Positions 7,571 through 15,085 of a DNA stretch of 46,028 nucleotides are shown one piece after another. Under the pieces are notes generated by a model, which made no database searches, was not told the origin of the DNA, and saw only the letters and a program-made list of their open reading frames with translations. Numbering within the stretch: the stretch's first letter is position 1; every line of letters begins with the position of its first letter. A program made the position numbers and the translations under genes. Origin of the DNA: Actinomycetes bacterium (GTDB lineage: Bacteria; Actinomycetota; Acidimicrobiia; Acidimicrobiales; Ilumatobacteraceae); contig JAIXWJ010000054.1 in NCBI GenBank assembly GCA_027491335.1, positions 1 to 46,028 on the forward strand, given 5' to 3'.

Positions 7571-8025
7571 TAGCTCGTGAACACCAGCTGGATCATCACG
7601 GCGCACACGACTCCGCGGACGGTCCAGGCGATGGTTCGAGGCCAGTTCGTGAGCACCAAGCGACGCCCGATGGACTCGTCGGGGGACTCGGCCATGCGAG
7701 CGTGCAGGGGCACCGACAACAGAACAGTGCTGCCCAGCGCCACGGCCAACAACACCGCGTTCGCCCACACCCAACCGGCCGCGATCGCATCGGGTCGGCG
7801 CACCAGCAGCGCCAGCGTGGTGAGGCCCTCCACGGCCATGGGCAGACCCACCACGGTGGCGGTCCGACGTTGGTGTTCGAGGGCGATGGGTCGCGCTCGA
7901 TCCACCGGCACCACGGCCAGCAACGGATAGTGCACCCGCTGGACGAACCAGATGAGTCCGACCATGGTCCAGGTGGCCACCGCGTTCAGCAACAACAGCA
8001 GGTGATCGACATCGTTTTGGTCCAC
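7570..8025 (-). CDS. Small integral membrane protein
   Basis: The 151-residue product has four hydrophobic segments: about residues 8-30 (LLLLLNAVATWTMVGLIWFV), 55-75, 82-105 and 130-150. Conserved-looking polar residues occur between them (WFVQRVHYPLL, ALEHQRRT). It resembles small unannotated membrane proteins found in many bacteria, and I cannot assign a function. The start is a GTG at 8025. It diverges from the coiled-coil gene at 8086 across 60 bp and runs toward the 22-bp tandem repeat. Confidence 0.7.
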   Translation of the reverse strand: MDQNDVDHLLLLLNAVATWTMVGLIWFVQRVHYPLLAVVPVDRARPIALEHQRRTATVVGLPMAVEGLTTLALLVRRPDAIAAGWVWANAVLLAVALGSTVLLSVPLHARMAESPDESIGRRLVLTNWPRTIAWTVRGVVCAVMIQLVFTS

Positions 8026-8085
8026 GGGGCACCGTATGTCCGAATCTCCCGTGTCTTCACATCGTGGAGCGGCGAGACTGGACGC

Positions 8086-9675
8086 ATGAGACCGGTGTAC
8101 TGCCTACGACTCGACGGGCCCGTGTGGCCGTCGGCGCAGCAGGCCACCATGCGCGAGATCACTTTGCGTTGGCTGGAGAAGGAGTATCCCTCCGACGAAC
8201 GCGAGGCCGGACTGTCGGTGCGCATCGACGACGACGACCCCGACCGCTGGTGGCGGTGCAGCATCGATCGACCTGTGGGTGACGGGGCCATGGCTGGTGT
8301 CACCATCACGCTGGCCACCACGATGACCAACTCCGAGGCGGCCACCACGCTCGAGATTCGCTGCTCGATCACACCGGGTGGTCGTCGCGTCACCCGCAAG
8401 CCACCGACCACGAGCGTGATGTCGTTGCGAGTTTTGGCACACGAGTTGGTGAACGCCTGCGCCATGTACGACGCCACCATGCGCTTGCGGGCCACCGCGG
8501 CGGTGGTCGACATCCCCGATGGGGCCGAAGCGATGGCGGCGTTCTGCGACGCACCGAGTCGAGCGTTGCCGGTGATCATCGAATCGGTGCCCGACGGCGG
8601 CAAAGCCGTTTTCGAATCCGGCCGTTTGTCGCTTTCTCTCACCGGACTCGCGCACATCGTGCAGATACATGGCGATGCGGCGCGCGTGGCGTTCAATCGC
8701 ATGTACGGCAAAGACATCCTGTTGCGTCAGGGACTCACCATCGTGTGGCCCGGTGGCGCCGAACACTCCTCGTCCAACGGCACGGGACTTTCGGTCGATG
8801 CGGCCAAGACCGAACGAGGACGCGTCATCGACATGGTCACCGAATCGGCCGCCGGCTCGCTCGCGCCGTTGCGCGCGCCATTGTTCCGACGTCGTTCGAA
8901 CGAGTCCATCGTCGAGGTGGCCGAGTCATCCATCGGCTCGGCGTCCACCTCGTCGGCGCCCACCGGGGCACCAACATCGACACCCACGACGCCGGGCAAG
9001 GAGTCGGGTCCGAACGACCCCGCCGCCGATCCCGAGAACGTTCCGTGGTCCGAGTATCGAGCGGTGCTCGAGCAATGGCAGGAGGACCTCAACCGTCTCG
9101 ACGATCTCGAGCAGGCCATGGCCGAGGCGGATCGGGTAATCGCCGAGAAGCAGGACCTGTTGGAGAATCGCAACGATCTGGTGGAGAGCCTGGTGTTGAT
9201 GAACACCGAGCTCGAGGTGCGTCTCGGACGTTCGCCGCAGGGATTGCGCGCCGTCAGCGCCATCGATGCGGTGAATCAGGCGTCGCGCATCTGCGAACAC
9301 CTCACGTTCCATGACAATGCATTCGTCACCGCGCGCGAGTTGGAGAACATCGACGCCAACCGTCTGTTGCAGGACCTCGTGCGCCTGAACGTGGTGGCCG
9401 CCGACTGGCAGACCGGGCGAATCAACAACGCCTCGCTCACCATCGCCTGTCGAAGCTTGGGACTGAATTACGCCGCCGGAGTGTCCGACACGGCCGAGTA
9501 CAAGTTCGGCAGCGACTACGCGTTCGCGTGGCGGGGTCGCACCGAGTTCGCTCTCGCGCACATTCGCAACGGCAAGGGGGCCCGCCTGTATCGGGTGCAT
9601 CTCTTCTTCGACGACGACGCCCACCAGGTGGTGGTGGCCTACGTCGGCCGACATTTGCGCGGCAAACACGGCTGA
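8086..9675 (+). CDS. Uncharacterised multidomain protein with central coiled coil
   Basis: The product is 529 residues. Residues 1-270 form an unrecognised mixed domain (RPVYCLRLDGPVWPSAQQATM...). Residues about 285-318 are a Ser/Thr/Pro-rich linker, and about 325-380 a heptad-rich coiled coil (EYRAVLEQWQEDLNRLDDLEQ...). The C-terminal domain (about 405-529) ends in FAWRGRTEFALAHIRNGKGARLYRVHLFFDD and YVGRHL. That strand-rich ending resembles C-terminal modules of uncharacterised proteins I associate with conflict-type loci, but the match is from memory. It is the first of a plus-strand run with ARPP-1. No signal peptide is seen. The function is unknown. Confidence 0.72.
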   Translation: MRPVYCLRLDGPVWPSAQQATMREITLRWLEKEYPSDEREAGLSVRIDDDDPDRWWRCSIDRPVGDGAMAGVTITLATTMTNSEAATTLEIRCSITPGGRRVTRKPPTTSVMSLRVLAHELVNACAMYDATMRLRATAAVVDIPDGAEAMAAFCDAPSRALPVIIESVPDGGKAVFESGRLSLSLTGLAHIVQIHGDAARVAFNRMYGKDILLRQGLTIVWPGGAEHSSSNGTGLSVDAAKTERGRVIDMVTESAAGSLAPLRAPLFRRRSNESIVEVAESSIGSASTSSAPTGAPTSTPTTPGKESGPNDPAADPENVPWSEYRAVLEQWQEDLNRLDDLEQAMAEADRVIAEKQDLLENRNDLVESLVLMNTELEVRLGRSPQGLRAVSAIDAVNQASRICEHLTFHDNAFVTARELENIDANRLLQDLVRLNVVAADWQTGRINNASLTIACRSLGLNYAAGVSDTAEYKFGSDYAFAWRGRTEFALAHIRNGKGARLYRVHLFFDDDAHQVVVAYVGRHLRGKHG

Positions 9676-9763
9676 CGACGCCTCATCGTCGTTCGCACAC
9701 TTTCCGCATCAGCGGTCGTTCCTTCACTCGTGACCCGACCCGGGTCGAGAAGGAGCACCGAAG

Positions 9764-10672
9764 ATGTCCACCATCGAACTTCGCCGAATCGCCATCGGCC
9801 AACCCATCACCAAGCGTGGTGTCGCGATCTTTCCCGTGTTTCGACCCGGAACGACGAATCCCCCTCTCGGGTTGATTCGTCCCGGTGACGGTTTCTTCGT
9901 TCGCGAGAAGGCCACACCCACCGTGCCGATTCTCGAAGTGGAGAACACCAACGTCGATCCCGTGGTGCTGTTCGCCGGCGAGACCTTGGAAGGTGGCCGG
10001 CAGCAACGCGTGTTGAATCAGAGCGTCATCATCGGTGGTCGGAGCGTTTCGGACATTCCGGTGTCGTGCGTGGAACAGGGTCGCTGGCATGGTGACCACT
10101 CGTTTCGCGGCGTGGGAGAGATCGCCCCGCCGTCGATTCGTCGTTCGGCGAATCGACGTGACCAAGGCGACGTGTGGAACGAGGTGGAGAGCTTGCTGAG
10201 TTCGCACCGCTTGTTGTCGCACACCAGTGCTCTCGACGAGTACTTCCGGTCTCGTCCCTCGTCGCACGACGTGGCGGTGGTGGACGAGGTGGCATCGTGG
10301 GGCCCGCTTGCCGAGCAGACGGGAATCGTGGTCATGAATCGGGGCCGGGTGGTCTCGGCCGACGTATTCGGCGAGGCGAATCTGTTGGTGTCGATGTGGG
10401 AGACCCTCGTGCGGTCGGCCTTCGTCACCGGACCCGAGACGTCGTCGAGGTCCGCAACGTCATCGGGCTCGAGCAACCGAGCCGATAAGGCCCTCAACTT
10501 TTTGCGCCGGTTCGCACGGGAGTTGCGCGGACCGCTGGACAGCTCCGAACCTGGCCGCTCTGAATTTGGACAGGGTGTGTGGCGTCAGGTGTCGACCGAT
10601 CGAGTGACCGGGCAGGCCCTGACCCTGGATGGCCAGTTGGTGCATGCCTCGGCCTTTCCCGCCCATCACTGA
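9764..10672 (+). CDS. ARPP-1 domain protein (ADP-ribosylglycohydrolase/phosphatase-associated family)
   Basis: The 302-residue product carries the hallmark of the ARPP-1 family (ARG and Rhodanese-Phosphatase-superfamily-associated Protein): VPILEVENTNVDPVVLFAGE, then GETLEGGRQQRVLN (72-85) and PVSCVEQGRW (99-108). The family is named for genomic association with ADP-ribosylglycohydrolases and phosphatase-superfamily proteins, and such a fusion is encoded at 15086-16552. It is predicted to act on ADP-ribose or NAD-derived compounds; no reaction is proven to my knowledge. The ATG at 9764 has AAGGAG nine bases upstream. It follows the coiled-coil gene by 88 bp and precedes sigma-like 3 on the same strand. 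Confidence 0.82.
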   Translation: MSTIELRRIAIGQPITKRGVAIFPVFRPGTTNPPLGLIRPGDGFFVREKATPTVPILEVENTNVDPVVLFAGETLEGGRQQRVLNQSVIIGGRSVSDIPVSCVEQGRWHGDHSFRGVGEIAPPSIRRSANRRDQGDVWNEVESLLSSHRLLSHTSALDEYFRSRPSSHDVAVVDEVASWGPLAEQTGIVVMNRGRVVSADVFGEANLLVSMWETLVRSAFVTGPETSSRSATSSGSSNRADKALNFLRRFARELRGPLDSSEPGRSEFGQGVWRQVSTDRVTGQALTLDGQLVHASAFPAHH

Positions 10673-10728
10673 ATGATCGCCGGTCGATGATTGCCGGAAA
10701 GGGCCGATGAGCAGGGCTTGGGAAACCG

Positions 10729-10754
10729 TGCCACACCCCTCTGTCACCCTTGGG
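10729..10754 (+). promoter_or_regulatory. Shared TGCCACACCCCT box upstream of sigma-like 3
   Basis: TGCCACACCCCT is followed by TCAC at +15 and CTT at +20. The same layout recurs at 16702-16727, with 20 of 26 positions identical. Both copies are intergenic and sit roughly 70-90 bp before a start codon on the same strand. A common promoter or operator is possible. Confidence 0.4.
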
Positions 10755-10820
10755 CGTCGGCATTCGCCGACAACCACAACTACCGACACCGGACACCCCG
10801 GGTCGCAGAAGGAGTCCATC

Positions 10821-11372
10821 ATGAACAGCCCCAAGTACACCAACCGCGAACTGGCCTTCATCAAGGAGGCCCTTGTCCGCATGTCGCGGCGCCTGAGCAA
10901 CTGCCAGCTGCCCGTCGCGGTGCGCGACGAGGTGGCCAGCGCCATGGATGAGTACCTGGCGAGGAAGGTCAGCGACCTCGCCGTGCGTTATCCGTCGGGT
11001 GACATCTTCGTCGATGCGGTGTTCGGCACCCGATGCATCGATGCCTTGCGCACCTGGCGGGCTCAACGTGGCGAGGGGGCGCGGGGCGAACGCATCGTCG
11101 ACATGTTCGACGCGGCGGTCGCCGACACCCACGCCGACATGCGGTTGCCCGATCCTCTCGATCTGTCCTTTGTTCAACTTGAAGCCAGCCTGATCAAGCG
11201 ACTCGGTGAGCGCAAGGGGCGACTCACCTTCCGTGTGAAGGTGCTGGGCGACGACACCACCGAGGCCGCGAACGAGTTCGGCATTTCGCGCACCCGGGCC
11301 GCACACATCATCAGCGAGGCCCTACGTGAACTGGGTGATGACGACGGGTTCATGGGGTCATGGACGGCATGA
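10821..11372 (+). CDS. Atypical sigma-70-like protein (sigma-like 3)
   Basis: The 183-residue product has the same size and order as the two sigma-like proteins at 3785-6371. A region-2-like stretch (SGDIFVDAVFGTRCIDALRTWRAQRG, about residues 57-82) parallels their A..F..R..D..R.Q segment. The C-terminal HTH (DDTTEAANEFGISRTRAAHIISEALREL) stands where region 4 would be. Region 4 is the least typical of the three, so recognition of a -35 element is uncertain. The ATG at 10821 follows AGAAGGAG. The stop overlaps the next gene's ATG (ATGA at 11369-11372), implying coupled translation with the unknown protein downstream. Confidence 0.6.
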   Translation: MNSPKYTNRELAFIKEALVRMSRRLSNCQLPVAVRDEVASAMDEYLARKVSDLAVRYPSGDIFVDAVFGTRCIDALRTWRAQRGEGARGERIVDMFDAAVADTHADMRLPDPLDLSFVQLEASLIKRLGERKGRLTFRVKVLGDDTTEAANEFGISRTRAAHIISEALRELGDDDGFMGSWTA

Positions 11373-12139
11373 CCCCGGCCATCCGGTTCGCGGTGTCGTA
11401 TCGGTCGCTCTCGGATTCGGCGCTCGTCTCGTGTGCCGACTCCGAAGTGGCCGACGCACTCGGCATTCCCGTGGACGAGGTCGATCAACAACAGATGGAC
11501 CATGACACCACCGTGGAATCGATCGGTGTCGACCGGGGCGACTCGCTCGATCGCTATTTCCTTGCCGCTCAGGTGTTGGGTGTGTCGATGCGTAGTCGAC
11601 ACGGATTGGTCGATCACGTGATGCCGCCTCGATTGCACAACACGCTCATGTCGTTGGTTCATGATTCGTTGGTTCAGGACTCGGGGGAGACGCACGAGGA
11701 CTCGTTCTCCGCGCGTCGCACCATCGCGTGGGTGCCGGTGAGTGAACTGGCGTCTCCATGGTCCGCTCCTCACTTCGTGCGTCGGCCGGCGCACGAAGTG
11801 AAGGCCGTGTGTGCCGCACTCGACGACCTGTCCATCGCGTTCTCGAGTGGTGCGTCACGACCTTCACCGCATGATTCTTGGCCCGACATCGCCACGTCGC
11901 TGCGGTGCCTACTCGATGATCTCGCCGACGCGGATGGATTACCGGTTCCCCTTGCCGTGTCACGCACCGCCCAGGCTCTCGTGACCGCTCCCGAGTCCCT
12001 TCGCGATGTCACCGTTCCCGTTGGCGAAGCGGTGTTCGATTTGGCGACCGCCGAATCGTGGGATTCCGCCGCGAGCATTCTCCGCGACGCTCGCCGGCGA
12101 CTGGTGCGCCGTCGAACGGGCCGCGGCCCGAACGTGTGA
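11369..12139 (+). CDS. Uncharacterised protein, paralogue A (candidate ARPP-2-like)
   Basis: The 256-residue product has no motif I recognise, but its N-terminal half parallels the protein at 14304-15059: YRSLSDSAL against YRVLSDTVL, then DHDTTVESIGV against DADTTVEWAPV, and AAQVLGVSMRSR against GFQQLHASVRPR. Both have mostly helical C-terminal halves. Sigma-like 3 ends within its start codon, and the tandem WYL regulator follows after 73 bp. Position and pairing with ARPP-1 and the glycohydrolase raise the possibility of the associated family called ARPP-2, which I cannot confirm. An upstream in-frame ATG at 11360 is an alternative start. Confidence 0.65.
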   Translation: MTPAIRFAVSYRSLSDSALVSCADSEVADALGIPVDEVDQQQMDHDTTVESIGVDRGDSLDRYFLAAQVLGVSMRSRHGLVDHVMPPRLHNTLMSLVHDSLVQDSGETHEDSFSARRTIAWVPVSELASPWSAPHFVRRPAHEVKAVCAALDDLSIAFSSGASRPSPHDSWPDIATSLRCLLDDLADADGLPVPLAVSRTAQALVTAPESLRDVTVPVGEAVFDLATAESWDSAASILRDARRRLVRRRTGRGPNV

Positions 12140-12212
12140 AGCACGAACGTAACGAGCAAAACAGTGTGAGCTCGCCGCTGGCGTCGACCGACCGCTCGGC
12201 GACAATGCCCCG

Positions 12213-14207
12213 ATGAATACTCGGGCCATCCGACGTCGGGTCAATCCGATCGAGCGTGTTCTCAACTTGTTGACCCTGTTGTCGCGGGCCGAGACGCCCA
12301 TGACCCGTGAGCAGATCGTGGCGGCCATGTCGCGAGGCGAGTCCCCGTACCCGTTGGAAGAAGATCCACAACGTCAACTGTTCACCAGCGACAAGAACGT
12401 GATTTCCCGCGATCTGGGTATCCCGGTGCGCACCCAAGCCGGCGTCGGCGACGAGGCGGGCCAGACCCGGTACTACATCCGCGAAGAGGACATGTGCGTT
12501 CCCGACGTGGCGCTCACCGACGACGAGTTGTCCATTTTGTCGTTGGCGTTGGAATCGCTGCACCACACGGTGCCTCAGGCCGGTGAGGCCTTGATGAAGT
12601 TCGACGGGCATCTCGGATCATCGCCTCTCAGCATGAACATCGGATTGCCGCTGGCGGTTGTGCGTATGTCCGAAGCGGCCAAGCAACGTCAGGCGGTGCG
12701 GATCGCCCATTCGGGCACCGACATCGAGATCGAACCCGTTCGCGTGGTTTTCGACAAGGGAACCTGGTACGTGATCGCTCTGCATCGCGGCGACAAGAAG
12801 TTGAAGGCTTTGCGTTGTTCGCAATTGTCCGACGAATTCGAGGTCTTGGACGACGAGTCCACACCCGGACGTGCCACACCCGGACGTCCCACACCCGGAC
12901 GTCGACGACTGAGCGATCGTGAACTTCGTCGACTGCTGCATGCCGTCGAACAAGACGACTTCGTGGCCAGCGTTCGCGTGGATCACCTCGGCGCCTCGTT
13001 GTCGTGGTGGGATCGGCGAGTGATCGAGACCGAACCTCTCACCGACGGCGGAATGCGCATCAGCGTGGCCGTCGGTGATCGAGCGCGGTTCCGTGGATGG
13101 CTGCTCGGTTTGGGCACCCACGCGGTCGTGGAAGGTCCGAGCGAATTGCGTGATCACGTTGTGGAGTGGCTCGACGCCGCATCACGAACGGTCGACGTGG
13201 TTCCCATCCCGCCCACTCGGCCCGCAGCACCTTCCACCCGGCCGGGGCCGCGACCGTTGGGAGAGCGACTTCAGCGCCTTCTTTCCATCCTTCCCTGGTT
13301 GCGCAACACCACGTCCACACCCATCTCGGTGTTGGACGCTCGGTTGGGTGTGAGCGAGGACATGTTGTTGAAGGATCTGGAGGCGGCGTCCATGTGCGGT
13401 GTCCCTCCGTACACCAGCGACGCGTTGTTCGACTTCTGGGTGGAAGGTGACACGGTTCATTTCTGCGGAGACGGAACCGTGTCCGGACGCTTTCGTCGCA
13501 GTCGATCACTCATGACGCGAAGCGTGAAGCTGACGCCCCGTCAGGCAACGGCGGTGTCGTTGGGTTTGGCATCCATGTCGGTGGCCCTCGATGACGCACA
13601 ACGAACCACCGGCCCTTTCGCCTCTCTGACGCGCAAGGTGGAAGAAGCACTGGGTGAGATTCCCGTCGAGATTCGTTTGGACGAGGCCCCGCTCATGGTG
13701 GAGATGAACGAGGTCGTTCGTGATCACCGTGAGATCAAGGTCACCTACGTGAACGGCGAGGATCAGATCAGCGAGCGCGTGTTGCATCCGCGGTTGGTGT
13801 TCGTCGACAAGGGCGAGACGTATCTAATGGCCGACGACGTGTCGGTCACCCCGACCGAGATCGATCGGGTGTTCCGCGTGGATCGCATTCTCGACACCGA
13901 GGCGACCGGGCGCACGTTCGAGCATCGCGCGGCCGAATGGTCGGGGTGGGGCTTTCGTGGCGACGCCACCGAGGCCATCTTGTATATCGCGCCGGGGAAC
14001 GGCTGGCTCGTCGATCGACTGGCGTCGAAGGCGTGCGTTGTCAACGACGACGACTCCATGTTCGTGTGGGTGGATGTGGTCAGCCGCACGTGGTTGGCCA
14101 AGCTGTTGGTGCGTTGCGGACATCCATCGTGTGTGGTGTCGCCCGCCGAGTTGCGCGACGTGGCCCCCGACTGGGCCCGCACGGTGCTCGAACAATACGA
14201 CCGCTGA
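12213..14207 (+). CDS. Tandem HTH-WYL transcriptional regulator (fused PafB-PafC-like)
   Basis: The 664-residue product is two HTH-WYL units in one chain. Unit 1 has an HTH (IERVLNLLTLLSRAETPMTREQI), the D-K-x-x-x-R-DLGIP segment typical of PafB, and a WYL core (about 165-215) ending GTWYVIALHRGDKKLKALR. Unit 2 has a second HTH (about 345-400) and a WYL core (about 510-570, TYLMA in place of WYL). Fused PafBC proteins activate mycobacterial DNA-damage genes and are thought to sense ligand through WYL. The proteasome genes usual for pafBC are absent; the neighbours are two related unknown proteins. The linker between units has a triple 15-bp repeat. Local control of the ADP-ribose cluster is plausible. 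Confidence 0.85.
   Translation: MNTRAIRRRVNPIERVLNLLTLLSRAETPMTREQIVAAMSRGESPYPLEEDPQRQLFTSDKNVISRDLGIPVRTQAGVGDEAGQTRYYIREEDMCVPDVALTDDELSILSLALESLHHTVPQAGEALMKFDGHLGSSPLSMNIGLPLAVVRMSEAAKQRQAVRIAHSGTDIEIEPVRVVFDKGTWYVIALHRGDKKLKALRCSQLSDEFEVLDDESTPGRATPGRPTPGRRRLSDRELRRLLHAVEQDDFVASVRVDHLGASLSWWDRRVIETEPLTDGGMRISVAVGDRARFRGWLLGLGTHAVVEGPSELRDHVVEWLDAASRTVDVVPIPPTRPAAPSTRPGPRPLGERLQRLLSILPWLRNTTSTPISVLDARLGVSEDMLLKDLEAASMCGVPPYTSDALFDFWVEGDTVHFCGDGTVSGRFRRSRSLMTRSVKLTPRQATAVSLGLASMSVALDDAQRTTGPFASLTRKVEEALGEIPVEIRLDEAPLMVEMNEVVRDHREIKVTYVNGEDQISERVLHPRLVFVDKGETYLMADDVSVTPTEIDRVFRVDRILDTEATGRTFEHRAAEWSGWGFRGDATEAILYIAPGNGWLVDRLASKACVVNDDDSMFVWVDVVSRTWLAKLLVRCGHPSCVVSPAELRDVAPDWARTVLEQYDR
12859..12903 (+). 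repeat. Three tandem 15-bp repeats in the WYL regulator
   Basis: The unit CCACACCCGGACGTN occurs three times (12859-12873, 12874-12888, 12889-12903), encoding three TPGR-type pentapeptides in the linker after the first WYL unit. Its frame-preserving length suggests recent slippage. Confidence 0.9.
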
Positions 14208-14303
14208 TCGGAGTCATTCGGCTCGCATTTCGATGTGAGTACATGTGAGCCATTTCGCAACGTTTTTCGTGTGTCGGGGGCGGGAAACTGGCAACATGGA
14301 GGT

Positions 14304-15059
14304 GTGAAGGCGCAACTGACGCTGAAGTACCGCGTTCTGTCGGACACGGTGCTCGGTTTCGTGGAGGGGATGACCCCCGACGAGGGTGAAACCGCGCCGA
14401 CCCCCGACATCTCGTCTTCGGTCGTGCGCGATCGATTGGATGCCGACACCACGGTGGAGTGGGCGCCCGTCGGCGGTGTGGACGTGTTGGTCGGATTCCA
14501 ACAGTTGCATGCCTCGGTTCGTCCGCGGGTGGAAGGGTTGCCCGGTCTCATCGGGGTCTTGGTGACCGAGTTGATTCTGAAGGCCAAGGACGACGAGTCG
14601 GTCTCCGACATGTCGGGTCCGGCCGCCATTCTTCGCACGTTCGAGATGCGGCACACCATCGACATCGCGATGCTGGTGAAGCCAACGGCGGTCACCGAGC
14701 GTCGCCGAGCGACCCGCGCCACCACCAAGGGCGCCGAAGCCGCGCTGCATCATCTGATCGATCGGGCCGAGATCATCGAGGGCGAGGACCCCACCTCGCG
14801 CCGGGCTTTGTCGGCTTTGCGCGACTTAGCGTCGTCCATCGGTGACGGCGACGGTTTGTCGAGTGAACGCACCGCCGAGGCGACGTTCCAAGCCATCACC
14901 AATTCGGGCATGCGCAGTCGCCAACACAAGGACATTCTCCTGCGCGTGGTGGACGACCTACGTGATCAGCGCACATGGCCTCGGGCCATCGAGAACGCGA
15001 TGGCGGCGCCGGATCCCGAGGTTCTCTCGGAACTCGACGCCGCCAAAGACGACGACTGA
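14304..15059 (+). CDS. Uncharacterised protein, paralogue B
   Basis: The 251-residue product resembles the protein at 11369-12139 in its N-terminal half (YRVLSDTVL, DADTTVEW, then Q-x-L-x-x-S-V-R-x-R). Its own C-terminal half is helical and charged and ends in an acidic tail. No catalytic motif is recognised. The start is uncertain: GTG at 14304 has GGAGG immediately before it, and in-frame GTGs exist at 14271 and 14235. It follows the WYL regulator on the same strand and converges on the glycohydrolase-phosphatase gene with 26 bp between the stops. The pair surrounding the regulator probably arose by duplication and belongs to the same system. Confidence 0.62.
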   Translation: MKAQLTLKYRVLSDTVLGFVEGMTPDEGETAPTPDISSSVVRDRLDADTTVEWAPVGGVDVLVGFQQLHASVRPRVEGLPGLIGVLVTELILKAKDDESVSDMSGPAAILRTFEMRHTIDIAMLVKPTAVTERRRATRATTKGAEAALHHLIDRAEIIEGEDPTSRRALSALRDLASSIGDGDGLSSERTAEATFQAITNSGMRSRQHKDILLRVVDDLRDQRTWPRAIENAMAAPDPEVLSELDAAKDDD

Positions 15060-15085
15060 CCCGACGCGCCGGTCGGGCACAACGG

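Noticed and set aside
12859-12903. CACACCC runs in the WYL gene as further copies of the shared TGCCACACCCCT box
   Set aside because: They are in-frame coding repeats for TPGR units and lack the downstream part of the box.
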